Assembly: GCA_000320605.2 (NCBI GenBank)
Contig: KB445804.1
Location: forward strand, 860,895-924,894
From: Gelatoporia subvermispora B
Taxonomy: Eukaryota; Basidiomycota; Agaricomycetes; Polyporales; Gelatoporiaceae
Reading direction: 5' to 3'
Length of the DNA stretch: 64,000 bases
The notes beneath the pieces were generated by a model. That model saw only the letters and a program-made list of their open reading frames with translations, searched no databases and was not told the origin of the DNA. Both the position numbers and the translations under genes were made by a program. Position 1 is the first letter of the stretch, and each line of letters starts with the position of its first letter. Positions 38,005 through 48,251 of this stretch are shown one piece after another.

Positions 38005-40533
38005 ATGCCACGAACGAAAGGCGACCCCAAGAAGCGAGGCTTGAAGTCAAAGTTCAGCCCAAAGAGGCTGAAATTCCTGCAGGAGAGCAGAGAGGCCTTC
38101 CAGCAGGCTCAGCAAACTGGGAGTCCGGCCACAATTAGCAAGTTCTATACTCGAATAATGAACAAATGGCTCTTACTTTTTGGATACGACCTTCCACAGG
38201 ACCAGGATCCTGCCGAAGACGTCGACGAGACGACCCTCGGTGACATCGACAAGATTCCAGGCATAGACGAAGGGACAGAAAGGGAAAGGGCAGAGCGAGT
38301 ACAGATACACAAAAGCACGCGTTTGGTCAGTGCTCTGTCGACGTGATAGAAGCGGGCTGCTAATGCTACTTACAGAAGCTCCAGCAATGGTTCCTCCACG
38401 ACAGAGGCAAGGTTCCGGGCGCCGCAGATAGCAAAGAAGTCAAGAAGTTATTTAAGGCCATCGGGCAAGAGTCTGCGCGGCCGCCGCGCAGGCTTTCTGC
38501 GGTCGCTTTCTACCAGAAGATGTTTTATGACGATCGAGTGAAAGCGGACTTCGACGCGCGATACAGCGCAGCGCTGAAAGCGTGGCAAGATGCCCGCGAC
38601 CGCGGCATCACCGTCCCAGACAAGCCTCCTGCGCAGCTGAAGATTCGGAATGAAGTTGCAGCGGAGAACTGGGCGAAGGAATCGAAGGAATTCCGCGAGG
38701 AGATGTTGCAGGCACTGGAAGAGGAACACGAGCGCGAACTGCTGGAGGTAAAGGGGTTGGAGGCAATGGACCATCCAGATGACTTTGAACTGTAAGTCTT
38801 CAGCTTTGGGTGCGCGGTGTCTAACCTGCACTGTGCACAGGGCCATGAGGGAAGCCTCGGTGTTTCTGCAGGCAATTGCTGAAGGTCTTCAGCGTCGGTA
38901 TGGCATGGCGGCCTCGATCTTGATGGCTGGTCCGATCCCCGAGAAGGGCGGCAGCTTGGACGTACGGAGGTGCGCGGCCTTCCTCTTCTTCAACAATCCG
39001 CAATCCTTAGAAATCCAACAGCATCCACGCCGCGGTCACAAGCGGTGCTGCGGCATTGAGATGGCCGCAGGCGGACCCAGACGGCTATGCCCAGGTAGAG
39101 AAAATCATGCTTAAATTCGTGGCCCAAGTGTTTCGTAAGCACACGTCCACTGATCAGCATAGCAAAGACTCACATGACAGGCAGCTATTGCCGAAAGAGC
39201 TGCTCGGGCAGCGAAGTACGATAGATACATTGCCAAGAGAGCGGCCTCGGGCCCTTTCGCAGCGACGACGACGCCCAGGGAATTGGTGATGCCCACGGCA
39301 GCGGGAGCGCCAGTGCCGATGCCAAGGCCAATACCGATGCCTATAGCTGCAGCTGCAGCGACTACGACCCCTTCGCCCCGACAGCCTAGTGCATTGATGA
39401 AGTCATCCAGGCAACGACAAGGAGAGAAGAAGTCGAAGCAGCGAAAAGGGAAAAACCGCTGCAAGTTATCCGAGACGGCGGGAAACGGGTCGGACGAGGA
39501 GCCTGAAGCAGAACTTTCCAGCAATGAGTCAACTGGCAGCAATGAAGTTCTAGCCAGGAGCAAAGCCGATCAAGACGAGTCCAGTGATCAAAGCAGTAAT
39601 GAGAATGGCAAGGATCCAGACCAGGATAGAGAGAGCCTCAGGTCCGAGGAAGCCAACGAAGATGCGGAGGAAGGGTGCAGTGACAGCAGTAAGCAGGATA
39701 GCGACGGAGGCAACCATGGAAGCGGTGGCGATGACGGCACCAATATCGCACCTCCTGTGCGCGTGACTCGTTCCACGACGCGCATTGTGCAGAATGATGG
39801 CGTCAACTCCACGAGGAGCCCCATAGCTCGGCCCTCCTCCACGCGTGGCTCTGCGGCGACTCCGGCTCGCATTCTGACTGCAAGGCGTGGGAGAGGAGCA
39901 ACCTCTGCCACGTCCCGCCTCGAAGCCACGCCGTCAGCGCGCCGGACGTCCCGCGCCGCTGCTGGCCCTGCTCCTCCTGTTCTGGATCTCTCTGGATGTC
40001 CCCCACATACCCGCCACCTGTACAGCAACATTGTCGAAGCATCGGTACGATCTGCGGCATGGGCGGACTGCATCTCACTCTTCCTGGATTTCGAACAAGC
40101 CAACAACTTCGCAGTATGTGTCTGGATATGGAGCTCACAAAGCTGACTGACCAGGCAACTTTAGGATGTCGACCAGCGTCTTCCAGGCACCGAGTTTCAC
40201 CCAATAGAATTCAGGGACTGGTTCCAGGCGGGACGCGAGAAGCGTCAGCCTGACGGCCCACTTGTTGATGACCTCGCAGGTTTCAAGACGCGAATGCTCT
40301 CATGGTGGAAGTCGCTGCAGCCAGCGGAGCGGGGCGGTGACCTCGAGCGACCGTCGACCGAGATTCCTGCCGATAGCTGGACAGCCATGCGCCGCCACGG
40401 AAAACAGGGCATTTACCTGGTTATCAAAGGCCTCCAGTGGTGGGCTCGGGAGCTCGACAAGCAGGATGATCCACAGCTGCTGGAAGATTGGGAGTTTATG
40501 GTATCCAATGTCGCTTGGGTTCTAGGAATATAG
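38005..40533 (+). CDS. KDZ-borne protein of unknown function (758 residues)
   Basis: Six exons (38005-38325, 38376-38791, 38841-38969, 39022-39134, 39185-40113, 40165-40533) join in frame with no internal stop. The start is basic (MPRTKGDPKKRGLKSKFSPK). A charged helical region follows, with LQQWFLHDRGKVPG and AFYQKMFYDDRVK. A long Ser/Glu/Asp-rich disordered segment comes next (about residues 350-560), then a compact C-terminal domain with ADCISLFLDFEQANNF, WFQAGREKRQP, LSWWKSLQPAERG and GIYLVIKGLQWWARELD. I recognise the WW-x-x-LQP type of C-terminal domain only as a recurrent unknown in mushroom genomes. No catalytic motif is visible. Its intact state and place inside the element suggest a role in transposition or DNA binding; this is inference. 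Confidence 0.8.
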
Positions 40534-41083
40534 ATGGCAGAATGAGTGGCGAATGCGTCCTGGCAGTGTCTGCGCTGTATGGGGAGCCTGGGCAGGGAGT
40601 GGCCGCAGTACGCAGAAATTTTGTCGTCGTATGTTTTGTATTCGTGCACCGGTCAAATGTCATATGCGTCTGCGGAGACTTTCCATCTGGGGAAAAAGGC
40701 GGGGCGCTGCCATATGCCGGATACCGGCAGCAGTAAATACGCGCGTACGATGAGCGGGCAAGCGATCGACGCTCATGCCCGATTCGATTGCCGCCGGCAA
40801 TTTTCCAGTATGGCGGGGTGCTCATAACAGCAAGCGCGCAAGAGAGCAACCGCCAGGGACACACAAGAGCCTGACATACAGTCAGTTACCCGTTTTAGGT
40901 TATTCTCTCATTTCCAGCATTCTATATACTACCCAGAAGTACCGGTAACACCCGATTTGCATCAAGTGAGCGCAGAAAGCTGTTGTCTGTGCAAGATTTT
41001 CGAAAGTGGCAGGACCATTATTGCTTTCGAAAGCAAAGGGTGGTATTATTTGTAAACCGGCCCCCTAATATAGCAGACACCGG
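40534..41083. other. Right subterminal region of the KDZ element
   Basis: No gene is supported. TTTCGAAA, which forms the inner end of the terminal repeats, recurs near 40998 and within CTTTCGAAAG near 41024. These repeated palindromes may be transposase-binding sites. Confidence 0.45.
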
Positions 41084-41106
41084 TTTCGAAACCCCATACA
41101 GGGACG
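41084..41106 (-). repeat. Right terminal inverted repeat of the KDZ element
   Basis: Reads TTTCGAAA then CCCCA and ends TACAGGGACG. It is the inverted partner of 28750-28772. Confidence 0.75.
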
Positions 41107-41208
41107 GGTGGCGCCTGAGGGTCAAGTTGACGCTCAGGAGATTGTCGTGGACGGTGTCGAGGTTGTGGAGGCCACACCTGCGCAGGACACCGCTACGGTC
41201 GTCGAGGA
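41107..41208 (+). pseudogene. Inverted fragment of the giant gene, right of the KDZ element
   Basis: The plus strand encodes VAPEGQVDAQEIVVDGVEVV followed by EATPAQDTATVVE, the same repeat type as the giant gene. The gene itself resumes on the minus strand just beyond, reading APGDQVDTE. The junction is the short palindrome GAGGATTATCCTC (41204-41216), where the reading direction flips. Confidence 0.75.
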
Positions 41209-43742
41209 TTATCCTCAGTGTCAACTTGATCCCCAGGTGCGGCGAGAACTGCCTCGACGGGGGTCGTCTCGATGACTTCTGCCTTCTCCACGGTAGCGAC
41301 AGGCTCGGCGGCGGCGGCGTCTTCAGCTGGCACAGCTTCTTGCGTGCCGACAACCTCGACCGTCTTCGCGACCACGGATTCTTCGGTGACGGACGATCTC
41401 TTAGTGCCAATGAGAGCACCCCAGACTGCCGCGATCTTTTCCTCGACCTGCTCGACGATTGACTCGGTAGCGGGAGCGGCCCCGTCCGCTGCAACAGAGG
41501 CTTGTTCGGCGGGGACATTCTCTTGGACAGCCTTGGCGTTCTCGATTGGTGCGGTTTCGTGCACGATCTTAACCGCGTCCTCGACGATGGCAGCAGTCTC
41601 TGGCGCGGCCTCTTCCACGGCATCGGCGTCGGCATCGCCCTGTGTTTCTTCAACAGCAGCAGGCATCTCCGATACGGCAGGGGCTGCATCGTCAGAGGCG
41701 ACAGTGTCCTCAGTGACTTCGACGACCTCAGTGGTGGTGGTCTCCTGCGCGGGCGCAGCCTCTTCCACGACCTCGGTCTTGTCAATCACAGCAATTAATT
41801 CTTCCGCGACCGCAGCTGCGGCAGCCATGACAGCGATGGACTCTTCAGTCGGAACGGTCTCAATGACTTCAGTCGTCTCCATGGTGGTCTCCTCACCGGC
41901 GAGCTCCTCCGTGGTAATGACCTCAACAGGGGCGATAGGCTCCGCAGCTTCCTCAACGGCCTCGGTGTTCTCCTCAAGAGTGATCTCGACAGCAGTTTCC
42001 TCCGCAGCCACGACCTCAGTCGTCGCCGTAGGCTCCCCAGCAGGTGCAGCGTCTTCAATGACCAGGGTTTCCACAACCGTGGTCTCCTGAACTGGAGACT
42101 CTTCCACAATCGCCGCTTCAGTAGTCGCGACAGGCTGGTCGGCCTGAGTTTCCTCGACAACATGAGTCTCCGCCGCCATGGGCTCCTCGGTGGCCATGAC
42201 CTCGACGGCCGCAGCAACCTTCGCGACGGGGGCAGATTGCTCAACAGTCTCGATGGTCTCCGCAACGGTCGCCTCTTCGGTAACTGGCGACTCCCCAGCT
42301 GCAGCGGGAACTTCGTCAACCGTAGCAGACTCCACAACCTCCTCGAGGGCGGTCTCAGCGGGCGTGACATTCTCGGCGGCAGCAATCGCAATCTCGATCG
42401 GCGCGGTGTCCTCGGCCGTCTCTATGGTGGCGGGCTGCTCGGTGGCGAGTTCTTCGACCGCTGCAGCAGTCTCTTCCGCTGGCGCAGCCTCTGGAATGGC
42501 TTCAGTCGCCTCCTCTGCCACGAGGACGGTCTCGGGAGCGAGTTCTTCGACAGCTGCGACCTCTCCAGCAGTAGCAGGTGTCTTCTTGGTGCCGGCGAAC
42601 CACCCTTCAACGGTGGCAATGACCCCTTCAACAGCAACAACGACCTCTTCAGTGACGGTGGTAGCCTCTTTGATGGCCGCAGGAGTCTCGTCGACGTGAG
42701 TGGTAGTCTCTTCGGTGGCCTTAGGAGTCTCGACGACGATAGCGGTGGCCTCAACGATCACTGGAGTCTCCTCAGCGGCAGCAACGGCCTCCTCAGCGGT
42801 CGCAGCAGTCTCCTCGACGGCAACAGAGGACTCTTCAGCGGTTCCCGAAGCGTCTTCGACGACAGTAGCGGCCTCCTCAACTGTGACAGGAGCCTCCTCG
42901 GCAGCGGCAGTTTCGTCCACGGTAGTAGAAATTTCTCCAACGATAGCGGTTGCCTCTTCAGCGGCAGGAGTCTCTTCAACAACGGCGATGGTCTGCTCGA
43001 GGGCATCAGAAGTCTCTTCGGCGACAGTAACGGCCTCCGGAGTAGAAGCGCTCGTGTCCTCCGCAGCCACAGCTTCCACAACAGCGTCGGCAGCACCAGC
43101 GGAGACAGAGGGAGTCTCCTCGACGGTTGCAGCTTCCTCGACGATTTCGACCGCCTCTGCAGCAGGAGTCTCCTCGACAAGTTCAGTAGCAGCAGCATCC
43201 TCGATGGCTGCGATCTCCTCGGCGGAAGCTTCAGAAGCGTCCGCTCCCTCAGCGGCGGTGACCTCCTCAACGACAGCGGGAGTCTCCTCGGCGGTAACGG
43301 CAGACTCCTCCGTGACTTCGCTCTTTTCAGCGATCGCTTTGACCTCTTCTGCAACGGGAGTTTCCTCCACAACTGTGACCTCTTCAACCACGGCAGGTAC
43401 TTCCGCAGCGACTTCTGCGGCCGGAGTCTCTGCAGCGGCCTCTGTAGCCGGACTTTCCTCTACGGCCACAATCTCCTCGACCGTAGCAGGCTCGTCCGCG
43501 GGGGGCTTGATGGCAGGGACGTCTTCGACGACCACGGTCTCCTCCTGCACGGCACTACCGACTACTTGCTCCGAGACAGGTTCGACGGTCTTGGCGTCTG
43601 CGATACTTTCTTCCACAGTTATGGACGCCTCCTCAGCCTGTGCAGGCGCCGCCGGAACCTCGGTGTGGTCGGCCTCGACGACTGCAGTCTGTAGTGGTGG
43701 TTAGTATAATCATTCGTTGCACTGAGTTTTGAGCGAGATTAC

Positions 43743-45212
43743 CTCGACGTCAGGCACGTCTTCCTGAGCAATCACCTCTTCAACGACAGTGACCTCTTCG
43801 GTGGCAGACGGCGTTTCTTCGACGACCCCGATCTCCTCTTGCGCCGGAACACTGTCTACTTGCTCCGAGACAGATTCGACCGTCTCGGCGGTTACGATAA
43901 TTTCTTCGAGAATCGTGGAGGTCTCCTCGGTCTGTGCAGACGTCTCCAGAGCCTCGGTGTTGTCAATCTCAATGATCGTAGTCTGTGGTAATATATTAGT
44001 ATACCCCGTCACCATATATATTTCAAGCGAAATTACCTCGACGTCAGGCACGGCTTCCCTAGAAGTGACCTCTTCGGCGGCGGACGGGGTCTCTTCAACG
44101 ACCACGCCTTCCTCCTGCACGAGAGCACTGTCTACGTCTTCCTTAGCGACAGCCTCGTTGGTGGCAGACGAGGCCTCTTCGACGACCACGATATCTTCCT
44201 GCGCGGGGGCACTGCCTACGTATTCCGAGCCAGGTTCAACGGCCCCGGTGGTTACGGTGGTCTCTTCGACAGTGGCGAAAGCCTCAGCCTGCGGCTGCGA
44301 TTCCGAAACCTTGGTGTTCTCGACCTCGGTGACTGTAGTCTGTTGTAGTATCTTAGTATATGCCTTTTTTACAATATACTCGAATGGGGATACCTCGACG
44401 TCGAGCACGTCTTCCTGAGCAATGACCTCTTGAACGAAGGCGGCCTCTTCGGTGGCGGACGGGGTCTCTTCGACGACCACAATCTCCTCCTGCGCGGGAG
44501 CACTGTCAATCTGCTCCGAGACAGGCTCGACGGTGGTGGTTGCAATAGTCTCTTCAATAGTGGTAGGAGCCTCCTCAGCCTCTGCCAGCATCTCCTCAGC
44601 TGCGGTCTCCTCGACCTCGACAACTGCAGTCTGTAGTGGCACATTAGTAAAATCCATCGCCACAATGTATTTCGATCGGAATTACCTCAACATCAGGCAC
44701 GTCTTCCTTGATAATCTCCTCTTCCACAACGATGACCTCCTCGACAGTAGATGGGGTCTCTTCGACGATCACGATCTCCTCCTGTGCACGAGCACTGTCC
44801 ACCGTTTCCGAGACAGGCTCGGCGGTCTCATCGGCCGCAACAGTCTCTTCGACAATCGTCGAAGTCTTCTCAGCTTCTGCCGGCGTCCCCTTAGCTTCGG
44901 TCTCCTCGACCTCGACGATTGTAGCCTGTAGCAGTCATTAGTGTATGCCATTGTCACAATATATTTGAGCGGAATTACCTCAACATCGGGCGCGTCTTCC
45001 TGAGCAATCGCGTCTACCACGACAATGACCTCTTCAGTGGTGGATGGGGTCTCTTCGACGACCATGATTTCCTCCTCTACAGGAGCATTGTCCACCTGCT
45101 CCAAGACAGGCTCGGCAGTCTCGGCGATTGCAATAGTCTCTTCAATTGTCATAGAAGTCTCATGCACTGGCGTCTCCAGAACCTCAGCGTTCTCGCCCTC
45201 GATGACTGTAGT
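43743..45212 (-). repeat. Tandemly duplicated exon-intron units in the giant gene
   Basis: Five successive exons (78, 80, 79, 101 and 80 codons) begin with a (T/A)(T/V)(V/I) plus E-rich segment and end with DV(P/L)DVE before a GTAATx or GTATCC donor. The introns between them (about 50-60 nt) are also alike, including TACTAA-type branch sites and CACTACAG or ACAACAG ends. All are phase 0. This indicates expansion by duplication of whole exon-plus-intron units. Confidence 0.85.
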
Positions 45213-46404
45213 CTGTGATAGTATTTTAGTATATTCCGTCATCGCAATATACTTTGGGGGACATTACCTCGACGTCAAGCACGTCTTGCTCAGCAGCAAC
45301 CTCTTCTACGACGGTAATCTCCTCGACGGTAGACGGGGTCTCTTCGACAACTTCAATCTCCTCGAAGATAGTCTTCTCCGGCTCAGCGGCGCTCTTCTCG
45401 ACGGCGGCAGCGATCTCTTCCATAAGCTTCTCCGCCTCTTCAATGAGCTTTTCGTTTTCTTCAAGCACAGCGCCTGTCTCTTCGACGAGCGCAGGCGTAG
45501 TAAGCTCGGTGGCAGCAGGCGCTGCCTCTGTCTCGATAACTTCGACGAGCTCCTCCTTGATCTCTTCGGGGCCCTGTTCCTCCTTGACAACGAGCTTCTC
45601 ACTCACCACAGGCTGCTCGGCGAGCTCGACGCGCGCGTCGTCCGTGAACGGGTCCTGCGCGTCCGCCTTCTCGCCCGTTATGGCCATGTCAGCGATTCCA
45701 GCGGGCATGGTCGTGTCTTCGGTGGCGGGCTCTAGCTGGGAACTCGTGGCCACATCATTCGCAGTCGTGACAGCGGGCTGATCGGCCTGCGGCTCGGGCT
45801 CGGTCGCGTCGAGTGGCCCAGTCTCGCCCTCCGCCGTGCCAGCGACCGCATCAGTTACACTGCTGGCTTCTGCTACAGCGGATTCAACGGCCACAATAGG
45901 CTCAGGCTCGGTGGAGACCACGAGTTCTTCCTTTGCTTCGAGAACCGCGGCGGGTGGTGCCACGCCATTGGGGGCTTCTGCGGTGCTCTTCACGTCCAGC
46001 TCGCGTGCCGCGTCGACCTGCATGGTTGAGATTATGAGCGTCTACTGCACGTTCTCTACAGCGTCCGACGCGTACATTCTCAGTCGCGTGACCATTCGCG
46101 CTCTCCGGAGCGCCCCCCACTAGGGATGCGCTCGAGCTAGACGCCAGCGAGGCCGTCGAGAGCACGGAGCTCGACGAGCCATGGTCGTGGTGGTGGTGGA
46201 ACCTGTGGAAGAACCTCTTCGCGTCGTCGGCCTGCATGTTATCGTGAGATATACTCCGGCCGATGAGGACGCGATCCCACGTACAAGGTGCTCGATGGCG
46301 CCCTCTACGGCTCCGGCGGCTTGCTCGAGGGCGTGTTCCTTTTTATTTTGCTTCGATAGGTCGATGCTCTGCTTCGACGACTTCCTCTTTGACTTGATCC
46401 CCAT

Positions 46405-46934
46405 TTTCCGATATCAAGGGGGCGGTATAGATTGTGCTAGGATGTGATCAGAAAAGATCCGGGGTATATCGTGAAAAAATGGTAGCAGATGTAGATGAAC
46501 AAGAGGCCAGGATGCGGGGGGATGCCCACACACTCTGGAAAAGAGGATGAGAGGAAGCTTCCGCTGCCCGCTGTCAGCTTTACAGCGATCGCTGTGAAGA
46601 TAGACTTTGGCTGGACAAACGCGATAGGCCACGTGACCGCGATGAGTCGCGTCGCGATACGCGTTGGCGCAGCTTGATCCGACGATCCCGAGCCGACGCC
46701 CCAATCTTGTCCCGCTTTCCGCCTGCCATTCGGCTGTCGACTCGCCGGCCGCAGAACTCTATCCACTCAAGCATGCAATGTTGAGGACATTATCAAGGGT
46801 GGCATTACTCGGGGATACAACAGAGGGCGTGTCCGTCGCGGTGAAGGGACGTATTACTAGAACTAGGGAATGACAACAGACAGACAGGCACGGAGTGTCC
46901 GATTAAGGAGAAACTAAACTAGAGATCGGTGTGC
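46405..46934. promoter_or_regulatory. Upstream region of the giant gene
   Basis: About 0.5 kb between the giant gene's start (46404) and the stop of the GPI-anchored protein gene (46935). It should hold the giant gene's promoter. Short open frames exist but none looks coding. Confidence 0.4.
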
Positions 46935-47933
46935 TCAGAAAAGGGCAGCGCCGACGAGACCCATCAGGCCGGCGATGCTAAAGGTGCCGACGGTGGATCC
47001 ACGAGTAGCGCCGTTCGACGATTTCGAGGAGGAGGAGCTGGCCGCCGACTGAGCAGAGTTGCTGCCCGTCGCCTTGACACTGTTGCTGTTGCTGGCACTG
47101 TTGGAGCCAGAGCTAGCGCCAGTGGAAGCAGCAGAAGTCGTCGACGCGGACCTGATCACTCTGTAAGCATCTGCCCCCAATACTATGCGCGAGTAGGGAA
47201 CTTACGAAGCAGTCTGAGCACCGCTAGAAGCCCCAGTTGAGGAGGCGCCGGAACCAGTCTCAGAGACGGACGAGTTCAGGCAGCTGTTGAATCTATGAGC
47301 TTCATCAATCAACAAATCCAGAGCGTTACTTGCCTACTGTCGGAGCTGGGGTTAACCGTCTCGATCGCAGAGTACGCGGTGTTACCGGTGCTGTCCTTGA
47401 GCTCGATAGAGCTACAATGGAAGTCAGCTTCAAAGTATGCATTCCAATGGCTGCAAAGACATACAAGCTCGTCCCTTGCTGGAGGTCAACGTTCCATGTG
47501 TAGCTGTTACCCTGCTGGGTCGGGAACGACTTGATCTAAAGCGAAGAATAAGCACGTGCTACGTGAGAACAAGAAGCACACTACTGACCGCCGCCGCAGA
47601 AGGCTGACCAGCTACATACAGATCACTCATGTCAACACAACGCAAATGACACCGGACAGTCGCCACGCACCCGGAATGAGCGAGAGGTAGTACGGCGGGG
47701 AGCCGCCGGTCCAGGAGAGCTGGGTAGGCTCTGAAAGGCAATCAGCCGCCCGACCATGCTGCGGTTTGATCAGGGTGCTTACCACACTGGACGATGTTAG
47801 GCCTGAATAGGAAATCAGCTTGCTATTCCTGTACATCGACGAGGTGAACGTACGGAGAGTTGACCATGAGGTTCTGGCCGAGGACGGCGGGCAGGACGGC
47901 GACGAGAGCAACAGCGGTCGTGAAGGACTTCAT
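46935..47933 (-). CDS. GPI-anchored Ser/Thr-rich secreted protein (Kre9/Knh1-like domain)
   Basis: Eight exons (47933-47854, 47802-47783, 47730-47671, 47611-47589, 47535-47465, 47411-47334, 47283-47206, 47151-46935) give 208 residues. The signal peptide (MKSFTTAVALVAVLPAVLG) precedes a beta-sandwich domain with EPTQLSWTGGSPPYYLSLIP and FSIELKDSTGNTAYS. This is the pattern of the fungal Ser-Thr-rich GPI-anchored membrane family. A low-complexity Ser/Ala/Thr/Asn region follows, and the hydrophobic tail SIAGLMGLVGAALF fits a GPI-attachment signal. The intron 47333-47284 has a GC donor with the classical GCAAGT sequence, giving the join SSDSSCLNSS. Exon 2 is only 20 nt and exon 4 only 23 nt. The protein probably sits in the cell wall or outer plasma membrane; its function is not known. 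Confidence 0.9.
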
Positions 47934-48251
47934 TGTGGAAAAGTGTCTGCGTTGTAGAGACGGTATGATCGCAAGGAGCGTAGACGGGGACTGGTAGGAA
48001 CAGGTCGAGTCTAAGACGGTCGTGGGCGATGCGGGCGACGAGGGCGAGGTGAGAGAGGCGTAGCAACGACGACGAACTGTCTCGTATTATGTGCCCCGGA
48101 AGCGGAGTTTCAAGCGAGTTGTCCTTCGTGGCGGACGATCGGAACATGCACGACGGGCCAATCATCGCACCCGAACAAAATACGCTATGTCATAACTGAC
48201 TCCACCACAGCTATACCGACAGGCTACGTATGTACGCCCACAGACGCTCGT
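47934..48251. promoter_or_regulatory. Promoter region of the GPI-anchored protein gene
   Basis: About 0.3 kb between PRMT5's stop and the GPI-protein start, both minus strand. No gene seen. Confidence 0.4.

Larger units (their letters stand above)
28750..41106. mobile_element. KDZ (Kyakuja-Dileera-Zisupton) DNA transposon carrying a TET/JBP gene
   Basis: The 12.36-kb element has imperfect 23-bp terminal inverted repeats starting CGTCCCTGTA (20 of 23 positions match). It carries four genes: a KDZ transposase (29475-33303, minus), a TET/JBP-like dioxygenase (33462-35316, minus), a viroplasmin-like/zinc-ribbon gene (35877-37627, minus) and a 758-residue protein of unknown function (38005-40533, plus). 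KDZ elements and their link to TET/JBP genes in basidiomycetes were described by Iyer and co-workers in 2014. No clear target-site duplication is seen, and exact ends could shift by a few bases. Confidence 0.88.
23458..46404 (-). pseudogene. Giant acidic Glu/Val/Ala/Thr-rich repeat protein with CaaX end, split by two mobile elements
   Basis: The gene starts at 46404 (MGIKSKRKSSKQ) and ends at 23458. The exons are 46404-46285, 46231-46076, 46017-45268, 45212-44979, 44925-44686, 44630-44394, 44339-44037, 43982-43743 and a very large one from 43688 to the break near 41210. After the inserted block it resumes at 28644 and, apart from the retroelement, runs to 25789. Further exons are 25732-25634, 25574-25296, 25239-24910, 24849-24478, 24430-24119, 24066-23822 and 23770-23458. 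Without the insertions it would encode about 2700 residues. Most of it is low-complexity acidic repeat built on ETPxxxEE and VVEE units, probably disordered. It has a His/Lys-rich start and basic Trp-containing islands (RRSWFGRF, VEGWFAGTKK, VWGALIGTKR). The last residues are KKWCTIM, a good CaaX prenylation signal, so membrane attachment is likely. In this copy a retrotransposon and an inverted transposon block interrupt the reading frame, so no full product can be made. Function is unknown. Confidence 0.8.

Noticed and set aside
28750..41106. An 8-bp target duplication flanking the KDZ element
   Set aside because: The flanks share only a GCGCCTG-like repeat-derived similarity; no exact duplication is present, and the later inversion complicates the test.
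42162..43704. Very long plus-strand open frames (510 and 334 codons) rich in Ser, Leu, Gly or Thr
   Set aside because: They are antisense shadows of the acidic repeat gene. GAG/GAA/GTC/GCC-rich coding sequence leaves the opposite frames free of stops. The minus strand has matching splice sites and a consistent protein.
23458..46404. Possible CRISPR array because of the many short repeats
   Set aside because: The genome is eukaryotic and the repeats are degenerate coding units without uniform spacers.
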